This document shows positions 18,562-27,021 of a DNA stretch of 64,000 nt, piece after piece; the stretch's first letter is position 1, and every line of letters starts with the position of its first letter. A program made the translations under genes and the position numbers. Location of the stretch: positions 930,001 through 994,000 of the forward strand of contig NZ_JAMLJJ010000001.1 in NCBI RefSeq assembly GCF_023736155.1, given 5' to 3'. This DNA is from Larsenimonas salina (GTDB taxonomy: Bacteria; Pseudomonadota; Gammaproteobacteria; Pseudomonadales; Halomonadaceae). A model generated the notes under the pieces. That model was not told the origin of the DNA. It worked only from the letters and a program-made list of their open reading frames with translations, and made no database searches.

Positions 18562-20508
18562 GTGCGCCTCGAATTCACTGCCCTGCCCCGAGTCCTGTTG
18601 ACCCCCGTGCTACTGACATTCTCCGGAAGCGGCGTCGCCCTGGCCGCTGATCCGGCCTCGATCCTCGTCATCGATGATCGGCTGGAAGAAAACAGCGTCG
18701 TCACCGACGCCGACCTTTCAAGACGTCAGGCCACCGATCTCAACGACGTATTTTCAGGGGATCCAAGCGTCAAAGTGGGCGGCGGCGTGGCGATTGGGCA
18801 GAAGCTCTATGTGCGCGGTATCGAGGACACCAACCTCAATGTCACCATTGATGGTGCCCGCCAGGGCGGCTATCTGTTTCACCATACCGGGCGGCTCAGT
18901 ACCGACCCGGCGCTTTTGAAACGCGCCGAGGTCGACAGCGGCCCAGCCACCGCCGACGCCGGCCCCGGCGCCCTCGGCGGCAGCGTCCGTTTCGTCACGA
19001 AAGACGCACAGGACATGCTCGCGCCGGATCAGCGCCTCGGCGCCCGCATCAGTGCCGGCACTGAAAGCGCCTATAACGCCGTGACCGGCGGCACCGCCGT
19101 CTATGGGCGTGCAGGCGAGCACCTCGGCATTCTGGGCTACGTCAGCGCGCGCAACAGCGACGACTACACCGATGGTCATGGGCATGAGCAGCCGCGCACC
19201 GAAGGCCAGCAACGCGCGTACCTCTTGAAGCTCTCGCTGCTGGAGGCCGGTGACCATGATCTCCGCCTGTCCGCCGAGCGTCGCACTGACCACGGTACGT
19301 ACCTAACGCGACCGCACATGCCGCTGTTTTCCCGCCAGGCCCCGACCTATCAGGAAATGAACCGGGACACCTACACCCTGAACTACGACTGGCATCCGCT
19401 CACGAACTGGCTCGACCTCTCCACCACGCTTTACCACACCACCATCGACCACGAACGTGACGGGGGCTCCCGTGCTCGCGCCCGTGACATCGGCGGTGAC
19501 GTACGAAACCGCATGCTGTTCGAGACGGGCGCGATCGACCATGAGCTCACAACCGGCGTGGACTATTTCGAAGAAGAAACCGACAACCGCAGTAACGGCG
19601 CTTCTACCGGCCCCAACAGCGACGACACCGCCCGCAATCTTGGTCTCTACGTGCAGGATCGAATGACCTGGGGCCGAGTTGGGCTGTCGACCGGCGCTCG
19701 GCTTGATCGCTTCGACACCGACTACGGTCAGGCAGGCACGGTCGATGGCAGCGAGCTCTCGCCCAACATCACGCTGAGTCTTCAGGCCACCGACGCACTT
19801 CGCCTTCACGCAGGCTATGCCGAGGCCATTCGAGGCGCCAAGACGCGTGAAGTGCTCCTGAATGGTGATGCGATCGCGATTGAAAGCGGGCTCGAGCCCG
19901 AAAAGGCCCGTCAGCGAGAAATTGGCCTTGAATGGTTCGAGCAAAGCGTACTGACCGCGGGCGATCGCCTGAGCATTACGCTGACCGGCTTTCACACCGA
20001 CATCGAACACCTGCAGGCCTATAACCGCCGCGCGACGACGGCCACGCTCTACAATCTGGACGGCACGGTTGAAAGTCGAGGGGTCGAGGCCAGCATCGGC
20101 TGGGGCGTGGGCCGCTACGACACCCGCCTGAGCTACACCACGGTCGACCTTGAAGACGCCGACGGAAAACCGCTGGGCGATGCCATGGCAATCGGCGCCT
20201 CAACCGGTGACAGCTGGGTCTGGGACCACGAGTATCGGCTCGAGCATGTCACGCTGGGCTACACGCTCAATGCCGTGGAGCGCTTGAGCGACGTTGCTGA
20301 CGGTGATACCGAAAAGCCGGGCTACGTTACCCATGATCTTCGCGCCCAGTGGCGACCCGCCGCCTACTCGGGCCTGACGCTGACACTTGCGGTCAACAAT
20401 GTGTTCGACAAGGCCTATTTCGATCAGACCACTTTCGCGCTCGAGGGCAACAGTGCCGTCTACGAGCCGGGACGCGATGTCCGACTGGGCATGAGTTACG
20501 CCTTTTAA
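18562..20508 (+). CDS. TonB-dependent outer-membrane receptor (iron/haem type)
   Basis: 648 residues with a GTG start, AAAGGA upstream and a signal peptide ending near ALAAD (residue 30). The plug domain includes DLNDVFSGDPSVKVGGG, LYVRGIEDTNLNVTIDG and GPGALGGSVRFVTKDA. The rest is an alternating beta-barrel ending in ...RLGMSYAF with the C-terminal Phe needed for outer-membrane assembly. Near the end, VNNVFDKAYF is the usual TonB-receptor C-box. A Fur-like box at the start codon points to iron limitation as the signal. The ligand (siderophore, haem or other) cannot be fixed; the size fits haem and small-siderophore receptors. Confidence 0.88.
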   Translation: MRLEFTALPRVLLTPVLLTFSGSGVALAADPASILVIDDRLEENSVVTDADLSRRQATDLNDVFSGDPSVKVGGGVAIGQKLYVRGIEDTNLNVTIDGARQGGYLFHHTGRLSTDPALLKRAEVDSGPATADAGPGALGGSVRFVTKDAQDMLAPDQRLGARISAGTESAYNAVTGGTAVYGRAGEHLGILGYVSARNSDDYTDGHGHEQPRTEGQQRAYLLKLSLLEAGDHDLRLSAERRTDHGTYLTRPHMPLFSRQAPTYQEMNRDTYTLNYDWHPLTNWLDLSTTLYHTTIDHERDGGSRARARDIGGDVRNRMLFETGAIDHELTTGVDYFEEETDNRSNGASTGPNSDDTARNLGLYVQDRMTWGRVGLSTGARLDRFDTDYGQAGTVDGSELSPNITLSLQATDALRLHAGYAEAIRGAKTREVLLNGDAIAIESGLEPEKARQREIGLEWFEQSVLTAGDRLSITLTGFHTDIEHLQAYNRRATTATLYNLDGTVESRGVEASIGWGVGRYDTRLSYTTVDLEDADGKPLGDAMAIGASTGDSWVWDHEYRLEHVTLGYTLNAVERLSDVADGDTEKPGYVTHDLRAQWRPAAYSGLTLTLAVNNVFDKAYFDQTTFALEGNSAVYEPGRDVRLGMSYAF

Positions 20509-20651
20509 GTGCAAAGCCATACCGCTTGACGCCCCGCCGGGATCCAATATCGACAAAACGCGTACATGCCGAAGTGCTTGACTACGTATAGACTGACAGA
20601 CACATTCAGGATTCGAGCCTCCCTTCTGGCTCATCATCAATGGAGTTTGTC

Positions 20652-21182
20652 ATGCGCGATAGCGAACATTCCATGTCGATCCCGGCGCCCTCCTCGCGTA
20701 CCTTGAGCCCGGGCGGTGGTCTTTTGGCCTGGCTAGGCCTCAGTGCGCTCGCACTTCTTGTAGGCGCTGTTGCCTCGGTTGATGCCCGCAGTCTCTATGA
20801 GCAGCTCCAGCAACCCGGATGGGCACCGCCGGGCTGGGTCTTCGGCCCGGTCTGGACCACGCTTTACATCCTCATGGGCTTCGCGGCCTGGCGAGTGTGG
20901 CGCATCGGTGGGTTTGCTGCCCGCAATGGCGTCCTGACGCTCTACCTGGTTCAGCTTGGCGTCAACATGCTCTGGAGCTGGCTATTTTTCAGCTGGACGA
21001 TGGGGCTTGCCGCACTGGCCGATGTGGTCGTTCTGTGGATGCTGATTTTGGCTACGTTGATCGGCTTCTGGCGCGCGGATTGGCTCGCCGGGTTGCTTAT
21101 GGTGCCGTACCTGGCCTGGGTAACGCTTGCAACGGCGTTGACCGCCTGGGTCTGGTCCCACAACCCCTATATTCTGGGATAA
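20652..21182 (+). CDS. tspO: TspO/MBR family membrane protein
   Basis: 176 residues from the ATG at 20652, preferred because GGAG lies six bases upstream; an ATG at 20640 overlaps that site. TspO signatures are LQQPGWAPPGWVFGPVWTTLY-type PPGWVFGPVWT (about 60-75), VNMLWSWLFF and PYLAWVTLATAL, within five membrane helices. TspO proteins bind porphyrins and cholesterol-like ligands and respond to oxidative stress or tetrapyrrole load. It lies 140 bases after the Fur-type receptor gene on the same strand, which might link it to haem handling, but an operon is not shown. Confidence 0.92.
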   Translation: MRDSEHSMSIPAPSSRTLSPGGGLLAWLGLSALALLVGAVASVDARSLYEQLQQPGWAPPGWVFGPVWTTLYILMGFAAWRVWRIGGFAARNGVLTLYLVQLGVNMLWSWLFFSWTMGLAALADVVVLWMLILATLIGFWRADWLAGLLMVPYLAWVTLATALTAWVWSHNPYILG

Positions 21183-21427
21183 GCTCTATTCTGAAATGAA
21201 TTCCATTCTGGAATGGGTTGTCTGGCTCGAGCTGCATTTTTCGGGCCTGACCGAGCCTTTTGGGTCTGCCTCAGTTTCTGGGTGCGCGGCGCCATCGCGC
21301 ACTCATCTTTCTCTTACAAAGCCCTCGCTTCTCATTCGAGAAAAGCCCGTGTCGACCAATTTTCATTAACCGAATACAAAAGATTCCTGTTACTCTAATT
21401 GAAGGACAACTGAACGAGATTATTCAA

Positions 21428-21670
21428 ATGCCCACTGACTACGGATACCGTCTCAAGGCACTGAGAGAAAAACTAAAGATCTCACCCGATGAATTTGCAA
21501 ACATGGTAGGTATCTCACCGGATCTGGTGATGGAAATAGAACAAAAGGCTCGCCCGGTGCCGGTAGAACTCAAATCCCGCGTCGCGTTTACACTACCAGA
21601 ATACTCGGTCTGGCTCGTGACCGGCGTAGCCGACCCCCGTTTCGGTCAGATCGGTGTCGTGGAGTCTTGA
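21428..21670 (+). CDS. Small XRE-type helix-turn-helix protein
   Basis: 80 residues from the ATG at 21428; the open frame extends to 21260 but the upstream part has no family pattern. Residues about 5-45 form an XRE HTH (YRLKALREKLKISPDEFANM, then VGISPDLVMEIEQK). The tail LPEYSVWLVTGVADPRFGQI is common to short XRE proteins of Pseudomonas/Halomonas type. Only a weak ribosome site (GAGA, 11 bases upstream) is present. Likely a DNA-binding regulator of unknown targets. A terminator lies 120 bases downstream. Confidence 0.7.
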   Translation: MPTDYGYRLKALREKLKISPDEFANMVGISPDLVMEIEQKARPVPVELKSRVAFTLPEYSVWLVTGVADPRFGQIGVVES

Positions 21671-21787
21671 TTCGAGAGTCGCTTTCTTTCAAACGCTATT
21701 GAGTGATGTATCGAAAAATCAGGCCTCCCGCATTACGCGCTTCGTTTCCACACGCAGCGCTCTGCCACCACACCCCGCCTGCAAAAA

Positions 21788-21813
21788 CAGGGACGCTCAA
21801 TGCGTCCCTTTTA
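21788..21813. terminator. Intrinsic terminator between the XRE gene and the repeat protein gene
   Basis: AGGGACGC-TCAAT-GCGTCCCT followed by TTT on the plus strand: an 8-bp stem and 5-base loop. It separates two convergent genes; the U-tract favours rightward termination. Confidence 0.8.
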
Positions 21814-21845
21814 TGGTTAGTGTTTTGTGCTTGACCTCCGCTGCC

Positions 21846-22229
21846 TCAAAACTCCTTCGGCACGTTCGCAGGCACTTCCGGCGGCTCGACCGGATCAATC
21901 TCAGGCGGCTGGGTCGGCTCGATTTCCGTCGGCTCTTCCGGTTCGACCTCGGTCGGCTCGACCGGATCGACCTCGGTCGGCTCGACCGGATCGACTTCCG
22001 GGGGGGCCGTCGGGTCCATGTCCGGCTCAGGCTCCTGAGGATCAACCTCAGGCGGCGGATTGGGGTCGGTGTCCGGCATGTCGTCCGGATCGATTTCAGG
22101 CTGAGGCTCCTGCGGCTCGATCTCGGGGCCCGGTTCGGGCGGCGCTTCCGGCGGCGACTGATCGGGGTCGATCGGCGGTGGGGTCGTGGGGGTAGGATCG
22201 GTAGGCAGTGTTGCGCTGTGCAATATCAT
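21846..22229 (-). CDS. Pro/Glu/Asp-rich repeat protein
   Basis: 127 residues, almost all Pro, Glu, Asp, Thr, Val and Ile. The central part repeats a unit close to PEVDPVEPTEV, with three near-copies (about 78-100), and degenerate PEIDPxEP units on either side. There is no signal peptide, transmembrane segment or fold signature; it would be an acidic, extended chain. GGAG lies seven bases before the ATG, so translation is plausible. The repeats are visible at DNA level as an 18-24 bp tandem pattern (about 21925-22010), which could change length by slippage. Function is unknown. Confidence 0.65.
   Translation of the reverse strand: MILHSATLPTDPTPTTPPPIDPDQSPPEAPPEPGPEIEPQEPQPEIDPDDMPDTDPNPPPEVDPQEPEPDMDPTAPPEVDPVEPTEVDPVEPTEVEPEEPTEIEPTQPPEIDPVEPPEVPANVPKEF
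21920..22012 (-). repeat. Tandem coding repeat inside the acidic protein gene
   Basis: CTCGACCGGATCGACCTCGG-type units recur with 24-bp spacing (plus strand) and diverge toward the edges. They encode the DPVEPTEV unit. Identity of the two central copies suggests recent expansion. Confidence 0.6.
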
Positions 22230-22531
22230 AGTCGTTCTCCTGGGTGGTACTCACACGTCAAGATCCTTTTGAACCACACCAAGGCCCAAGCGGCCGCCTC
22301 CCACACCGGTGCCTTGGTCTATGAATCGAGTCTATAAACGAACCGGGCGAACAAACGCATCAGCGGCCAATAATGCGTATGCAGGCGTCGGCCGACACCT
22401 TCATCCTAGTTCAGATTCGATCCCACATTCACTTGGCGCCCCACAAAAAATAAAGGCCCAACCAGTCAAGCGCGCTGCCGCCACCGCATCTAGACTGTCA
22501 CTACCCTTTCAACATATTCGAGGTTCCAAGG
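22230..22531. other. Gene-free gap
   Basis: About 300 bases upstream of the acidic repeat protein gene and the small membrane ORF, which point away from each other. No gene, clear promoter or repeat could be supported. Confidence 0.4.
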
Positions 22532-22660
22532 ATGGATCTACGTCAAGCACTGGTGATGGTACTCATCGGGTCGTGTGCACTGGCCTACAGTCAATTCAAG
22601 AGCTTCCAGGGCAAGCGCAAGCTGCGGCAGCTGTCTGAAAAAACGATGGCGGATAATTAA
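22532..22660 (+). CDS. Possible 42-residue membrane or lipoprotein peptide
   Basis: The ATG at 22532 opens 42 codons ending in TAA. After MDLRQ comes one hydrophobic segment (LVMVLIGSCALAY) and then a strongly basic tail (GKRKLRQL). IGSC could be a lipobox, giving a lipoprotein with a very short mature chain, or the segment could be a single membrane anchor. GAGG lies nine bases upstream. The composition is typical of small inner-membrane proteins, but no family is recognised. Confidence 0.4.
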   Translation: MDLRQALVMVLIGSCALAYSQFKSFQGKRKLRQLSEKTMADN

Positions 22661-22719
22661 TCAATCCACGCCCCGCCTGAGCGAGGCACAGGGCACGTTC
22701 AACCCGAGCGCTGTAACCG

Positions 22720-23007
22720 TCACTGCCTGGCAATCCAGTCGTGATCCGGGTCGCTCTGGAACTCCCATTCCCGTGTCGGCCCGGCCATGACGTTCAAATA
22801 GTAGAGTTCGTAACCGTGGGGTGCACCGACCGGATGATACCCCCGGGGCACCATCACACAGCAGCCATTTTCCACCGCCATGGTCTCGTCAAGCGAGCGG
22901 TCATCGGTATAGACCCGCTGAAAGGCGAACCCCTGCGACGGGTTCAAGCGGTGGTAATAGGTTTCCTCGAGCAGTGATTCCTTGGGAAGGTTATCGTACG
23001 TGCGCAT
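22720..23007 (-). pseudogene. iolB: 3' remnant of iolB (5-deoxy-glucuronate isomerase)
   Basis: 95 codons that read as the C-terminal third of IolB: LPKESLLEETYYHRLNP, FAFQRVYTDDRSLDETMAVE, VMVPRGYHPVGAPHGYELYY and NVMAGPTREW are all family hallmarks. The full enzyme, which isomerises 5-deoxy-glucuronate in myo-inositol breakdown, is about 260-300 residues. The segment before residue 1 is absent: an in-frame TGA directly precedes the ATG and no ribosome site is present. No other iol gene is in the window. The break lies about 40 bases from the end of mcrC, so the deletion or replacement probably came with the restriction genes. Confidence 0.85.
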
Positions 23008-23046
23008 TCAAGGAGTGGGTGGGTAACGACCATCCAGGCGGCTTCT

Positions 23047-24333
23047 TTAAGTCATCCCTCGATTGCCCTTGCCCGAAAACAGCAACCCCACGGCCTCGCC
23101 GCCGATCAGTGCGGCGCTGTCGAGATCGAACGGCAGAACCCATAGCCGATGCGTTGGTGAAAACTCGAACGCCTCGAGCGCGCGGTCAAACATTGCATGG
23201 GCGGGGTAGATCAGAGCCACGTCGCCGTGGCCCTTCAAATAACGATGGCCGTAGGCGAAGAGCTGGTAGATGTCCGATTGAGAGAGGCCGTAGTTGGTCG
23301 CGTCGTGGGCGAGGCGCTTCCATTTGGTGTCCAGCACCCAGCGGCGCGCGCCCTGCTCCACCAGCAGGTCCGGGCGGAGCTGAAAGAGGTTACGGCCCCG
23401 GTGGCGGCAGAGCCAGGCGCCGGTGGCCTGCGTGTGTACGCGGGTGCCCGGCGGCGCGGCGCGCTTCAAGTGGTGGGCAACGTACTGCTCGAAGAGCTGC
23501 TCCATCGGGAACAGCAGGCTCATGCCGTGATGGTGGCCGGCCACCGCGAGCGGCAGGGTCTTATCGAGAATGAGCTGGCACCACGGGCGCACGGGCTGGT
23601 AATGCGCCATTAGGCGGTCGGTGCGCCAGGCGTTTGAATCCGTTTTTACATCCCGGCTTGCCGGCACATCAGAAAGCCTGTGTCGAAGCTCTTGGGCCAA
23701 CCGCCAGTTGTCACTCGAGCGGGTGGCGGTGCAGACCCGCTCTAGCGCGCATTTGAGCAGGCGGTTTTCCGGCCGGTTCGGGCTGAACCGGTCGTGGCGC
23801 AGGCGAAAACGATGCGCCCTGCTCGGGGGCTGGCGCATCTGGGCGGCAACATCGAGCTGGCCGCGAAGAAACGGCTGCTCATCCTCGATGCGCTCATAGT
23901 CAAAGCGCACGCCGCGCTGCACCAGCTCATCCAGCGCCACCAGAAACCGGTGCATGACCCATTCCGACAGCGGCGCCTCGAACAGTTCAAGTTCGGCGGC
24001 GCCGACTTCGCGGGTCGAAAGCTCGAGCGAGGACTGAATCATGCGACGAAGCAGCTTTCGGCTCGGGGCCGCACCTTCTGCGTCATGCACGTGCTTTGGG
24101 AGGATTTCGAGGCAGGTGCCGCAGGGGGTTTCAAGCACGCCGACGTAATTATCGAGCCGCAGCCAGCGCCGCCCGTCGACCTGCACCAGGCTCGCCCCGC
24201 CTCGCCCGAAGGTGCTGTTGAGCTGGCACAGCCAGTCGAACGCTGAGGGCGAGACCTGAGCACGATCAAACGTGGGGGTGTCGACCGGTTCCGTGGTGAG
24301 CCGGGCGTACTCCCTGACCGTGATGCGTGTCAC
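23047..24333 (-). CDS. mcrC: McrC-type subunit of a 5-methylcytosine-dependent restriction enzyme
   Basis: 428 residues. The N-terminal two thirds show the McrC pattern (YVGVLETPCGTCLEILPKHV, then RRMIQSSLELSTRE and FSPNRPENRLLKCAL). The C-terminal nuclease has a PD-(D/E)xK core: LRPDLLV followed by VLDTKWK. In the McrBC system McrB hydrolyses GTP and McrC cleaves DNA carrying modified cytosines. The start is GTG at 24333, overlapping the final TGA of the restored mcrB frame (GTGA), so the two would be translationally coupled. mcrC itself appears intact. Confidence 0.9.
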   Translation of the reverse strand: MTRITVREYARLTTEPVDTPTFDRAQVSPSAFDWLCQLNSTFGRGGASLVQVDGRRWLRLDNYVGVLETPCGTCLEILPKHVHDAEGAAPSRKLLRRMIQSSLELSTREVGAAELELFEAPLSEWVMHRFLVALDELVQRGVRFDYERIEDEQPFLRGQLDVAAQMRQPPSRAHRFRLRHDRFSPNRPENRLLKCALERVCTATRSSDNWRLAQELRHRLSDVPASRDVKTDSNAWRTDRLMAHYQPVRPWCQLILDKTLPLAVAGHHHGMSLLFPMEQLFEQYVAHHLKRAAPPGTRVHTQATGAWLCRHRGRNLFQLRPDLLVEQGARRWVLDTKWKRLAHDATNYGLSQSDIYQLFAYGHRYLKGHGDVALIYPAHAMFDRALEAFEFSPTHRLWVLPFDLDSAALIGGEAVGLLFSGKGNRGMT

Positions 24334-26115
24334 GCCGGGCCTGCCTCATTGGGGTCAGAGTGATCACTCAAGGGCGGGCGCGCATTTAGAATACCGGCGT
24401 AGGCCTCGCGTCGCTCGAACGCGCCATCGTTGACCCGCCAGATGATACGCTGGCCCGGCAGGTTCGCCGCCTCGCCAAAAAGCGCGTGAACGTCGTGTTC
24501 TGCCTGGGTCACGAAGCGGTCGGAAGCCGGCTTTCGGTGGTCGTTGAGCACCCACAATGCGCTGCCAGTCATCGAAAAAATATTCCTGCAACAGCGGCAG
24601 GATTTGAGTGCGAACGATCAACGCCAGTCGATCAAGTTCCGGCGCCTCAATCAGCGGCATGAAGTAGGCGTGCCCCAGGCAGTGGTCACGATTCAGCAGT
24701 ACCTCAATGCGCTGATTCAGGGTGCGAAGCATGTCACCCACATTGATGCCTGCCACGGTCACGTGATCCAGAAGCTCGGGGCGCGGCGGCATCTCCCGGA
24801 AGACGAAGCGGCGCCGAAGGGCGATATCCAGCCCGGAAAGCGAGCGGTCGGCGGTGTTCATGGTGCCGATGAGATAGACGTTGCCGGGGACGCTGAAGAG
24901 CTCTTTTGAGTACGGCAGAACCACGGACAGCGCCTCCTCGGCCTCGGCCCGCTTACTCTGCTCGATCAGGGAAATAAGCTCGCCGAAAATGCGCGAGACG
25001 TTGCCACGATTGATCTCATCGATGATCAGAACGAATTTTTCCCGCCGGGCGAGATCGGCTGACGGCGCCTGATAAGGGGGCAAACCGCACGCGCGGGTTA
25101 GATATAGAAGAACACCCTCGACGTAGGAGGCGCTGTAGATACCGCCCTTGTTGCCGGTTTGGTAGTACTGACGGACCAGCTCCAGATTGGCACGGTACCC
25201 ATGCTCGTTTGACTGAGAGCTGTGCGGGAAAACCTTGACCGTATCCCCACCTGAATAGAACGCGGTAAAGGGTTTCCCCTGAATGGTCTGCATTTCCAGC
25301 TGGCCGTCGTTCTCTGCTGCCAGCTTCCCCAGGCGCGCCAACGCCTGATCGAAGGGGTCATCGGCCTCGGCGCGGCCAAGCCGTGCCCGCTCACACAGCC
25401 GTTTGAAAATACCCGACTCCACCTCGTAGCGAAGCTGCCCCTCGCTTGAAGTGGCTCTCAAGCCCTCGACGAAATCTTCATAACTCACGCTCTGGTGAAA
25501 GGTGACAAACGCCACCTGTCCGCGCTCTGTGAGAGCATCGAAGCGGGCCTTCAAGGCCGCGCGGTCGTTCCGGTGCGCCTCAAAATAATCGGCGTCCAGG
25601 ATGTCAAGGGCGGCCTCGATGGTGGTGTGTGTCTTGCCGGTGCCGGGCGGGCCGAACAGAATTTGATTGAGCGGCACGGGTCGATCAGACATCAAGGGCT
25701 CCTTTCGGTCATACGCTTTGGGCCAGCGCCCTGCGCGGCCCACCTGCTGTTCATCTCGAAACGCGGCGGCGAATTCCGCACGTTCAAACCGCGCGATCAG
25801 CGCCTCATCCAGCACCTGCCAGCCGTCATCCGCGCCTGCAACGCGCTTGTTCAGCTTGAGCAGGATCTGGCTGTTTCGAGCATCGATGTTGGCCAATACC
25901 GACGCCGTGCCCTTCTCCAGGTCATTGTTTCGCCCGACCCGAACAGGGCCCTCTTGAGCCGATGTGACGGTCCACCAGTCCCACCCCATGCGGTGCGTGG
26001 CCATAAGCAACCGATTGAATCTCTGCCGCTGCATCGCATCCTGAAGGGCCGCGCTCAAGCGCGGTACATCCTCGAAGTAGCGCCACAGTTGCTCGGCGTC
26101 GTCCGATGGGGCCAT
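24330..26115 (-). pseudogene. mcrB: McrB-type GTPase subunit, frameshifted near the 3' end
   Basis: The start ATG at 26115 has GGAG six bases upstream. The reading frame shows a family-variable N-terminal domain, then the AAA+ core with Walker A FGPPGTGKT (about 178), Walker B VLIIDEINRGN and the McrB signature GTMNTADRSLSGLDIALRRRF. After FFDDWQRIV the frame changes: the original frame runs into a Pro/Arg-rich nonsense tail ending at 24364, while the expected continuation VLNDHRKPASDRF lies in the +1 frame and ends at 24330. Removing one G from the GGG at 24551-24553 gives a 594-residue protein whose TGA overlaps the mcrC GTG. This is either a real mutation or a sequencing error. Confidence 0.85.
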
Positions 26116-26164
26116 CGTGTTCTCCTGAACCTGTCTTTTGTTGGTGGCGTTTACCGCTCCCCGA

Positions 26165-26210
26165 CCTGGCACCCTCATCTACGGCACCCTGCGTCACGCA
26201 GCACCCTCGT
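26165..26210. repeat. Triple GCACCCT repeat with central inverted repeat upstream of mcrB
   Basis: GCACCCT at 26169, 26184 and 26201, spaced 15 and 17 bp. TGCGTCACGCA at 26190-26200 is a perfect inverted repeat between copies two and three. It lies 50-90 bases upstream of the mcrB start, a fitting place for an operator. Confidence 0.45.
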
Positions 26211-26262
26211 CTGTCTCGCATATAAGGCAGACGCCCTCTTAGTGTAAGGAGCCTCCAGTAAG

Positions 26263-26274
26263 TAACGATCGTTA
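26263..26274. promoter_or_regulatory. Perfect palindrome TAACGATCGTTA
   Basis: A 12-bp exact palindrome in A/T-rich sequence between mcrB and the ECF sigma gene, in the span where the promoters of both should lie. Such short palindromes are typical dimer-binding operators; the binding protein is not known. Confidence 0.4.
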
Positions 26275-26287
26275 AATTAGATAAAAA

Positions 26288-26311
26288 TTAAAAAAACCGC
26301 CACAGGCGGCC
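26288..26311 (-). terminator. Leftward-reading terminator with no gene immediately upstream
   Basis: On the minus strand GGCCGCC-TGT-GGCGG is followed by TTTTTTTAATTTTT, a good intrinsic terminator. To its right (upstream on the minus strand) lies only the start of the rightward sigma gene, so it is an orphan. It could be a leftover of a gene lost during the mcrBC rearrangement, or an insulator ahead of the mcrBC promoter. Confidence 0.6.
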
Positions 26312-26415
26312 TTACCAGCTTGACCGAGGCAAGGCCGAGGCAGCACTCTTGCCAGACGACCATCAGCGATCAGTCGTCGTGAATGGCTCGTTGACCCCCG
26401 ACAAGAGACTCCCGT

Positions 26416-27021
26416 ATGCCCAATGCCTCACGGCCGTCTTCGACCCCCACTGTAGAGCCTTCGACATCTGCCTCATCTGCAGGCATTGCTCATATCTGTG
26501 ATCTTCTTGATCGCGTGGCAAAGAAGGATCGCCAGGCCTTTGCTTGCCTCTACGACGCCACCTCGGCGAAACTTTACGGCACGGTGCTGCGTATCTTGCA
26601 GGACAGAGGCAGCGCCGATGATGTGCTGCAGGAAGCCTACGTAAAAATCTGGCAGCAGGCTGCGGTCTTCGACACAACGCGCGCGTCGCCCATCACCTGG
26701 ATGGTGGCCATTGCCCGCCACCTGGCCATCGACGAATTACGGCGCCAACCCAGGGGCGTGCGGGAATCCGAGGACGTTCTGGAACACGCACCTGACGAAG
26801 GCCTTTCTGCGCAGGAAGTGCTTCATCAGGAACAAAACGCCCGACGCCTGCATCAGTGTCTCAACACGCTTGAGGAGAATCGACAGGACATGATCCGCCT
26901 CGCGTATCTGGAAGGCTGGTCCCGGGCGGATTTGGCCACCCATTTCGACCAGCCGGTAAATACCGTCAAGACATGGTTGCACCGTGCGCTTAAGCAGTTA
27001 AAGGGGTGTTTGGCATCGTGA
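26416..27021 (+). CDS. ECF sigma factor (SigK-like)
   Basis: 201 residues. Region 2 is seen at about 40-105 (FACLYDATSAKLYGTVLRIL, DDVLQEAYVKIWQ, PITWMVAIARHLAIDELRR). Region 4 follows at about 145-195 (LNTLEENRQDMIRLAYLEGW, SRADLATHF, VNTVKTWLHRALKQLKGCL). Regions 1 and 3 are absent, as expected for group 4 sigma factors. The downstream gene encodes an RskA-type anti-sigma factor that overlaps it by four bases, so this is a classic membrane-sensor sigma/anti-sigma pair. The start ATG at 26416 is the family-consistent choice, with a weak AAGAGA upstream. Confidence 0.9.
   Translation: MPNASRPSSTPTVEPSTSASSAGIAHICDLLDRVAKKDRQAFACLYDATSAKLYGTVLRILQDRGSADDVLQEAYVKIWQQAAVFDTTRASPITWMVAIARHLAIDELRRQPRGVRESEDVLEHAPDEGLSAQEVLHQEQNARRLHQCLNTLEENRQDMIRLAYLEGWSRADLATHFDQPVNTVKTWLHRALKQLKGCLAS

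Larger units (their letters stand above)
26116..26415. other. Divergent region between mcrBC and the ECF sigma gene
   Basis: 300 bases with several structures: three GCACCCT copies (26169, 26184, 26201) around a TGCGT-C-ACGCA inverted repeat, a perfect 12-bp palindrome TAACGATCGTTA (26263-26274), and a leftward-reading stem-loop at about 26290-26310. The mcrBC promoter must be here, read leftward. The sigma gene's promoter must also be here; I could not place boxes confidently. Confidence 0.55.

Noticed and set aside
22309-22638. 109-codon open frame on the plus strand
   Set aside because: Low-quality composition, no ribosome site, and it overlaps the more plausible 42-codon gene in another frame.
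24330-24572. Independent 80-residue gene between mcrC and mcrB
   Set aside because: It is the displaced C-terminus of mcrB: the sequence continues the McrB protein and its stop overlaps the mcrC start.
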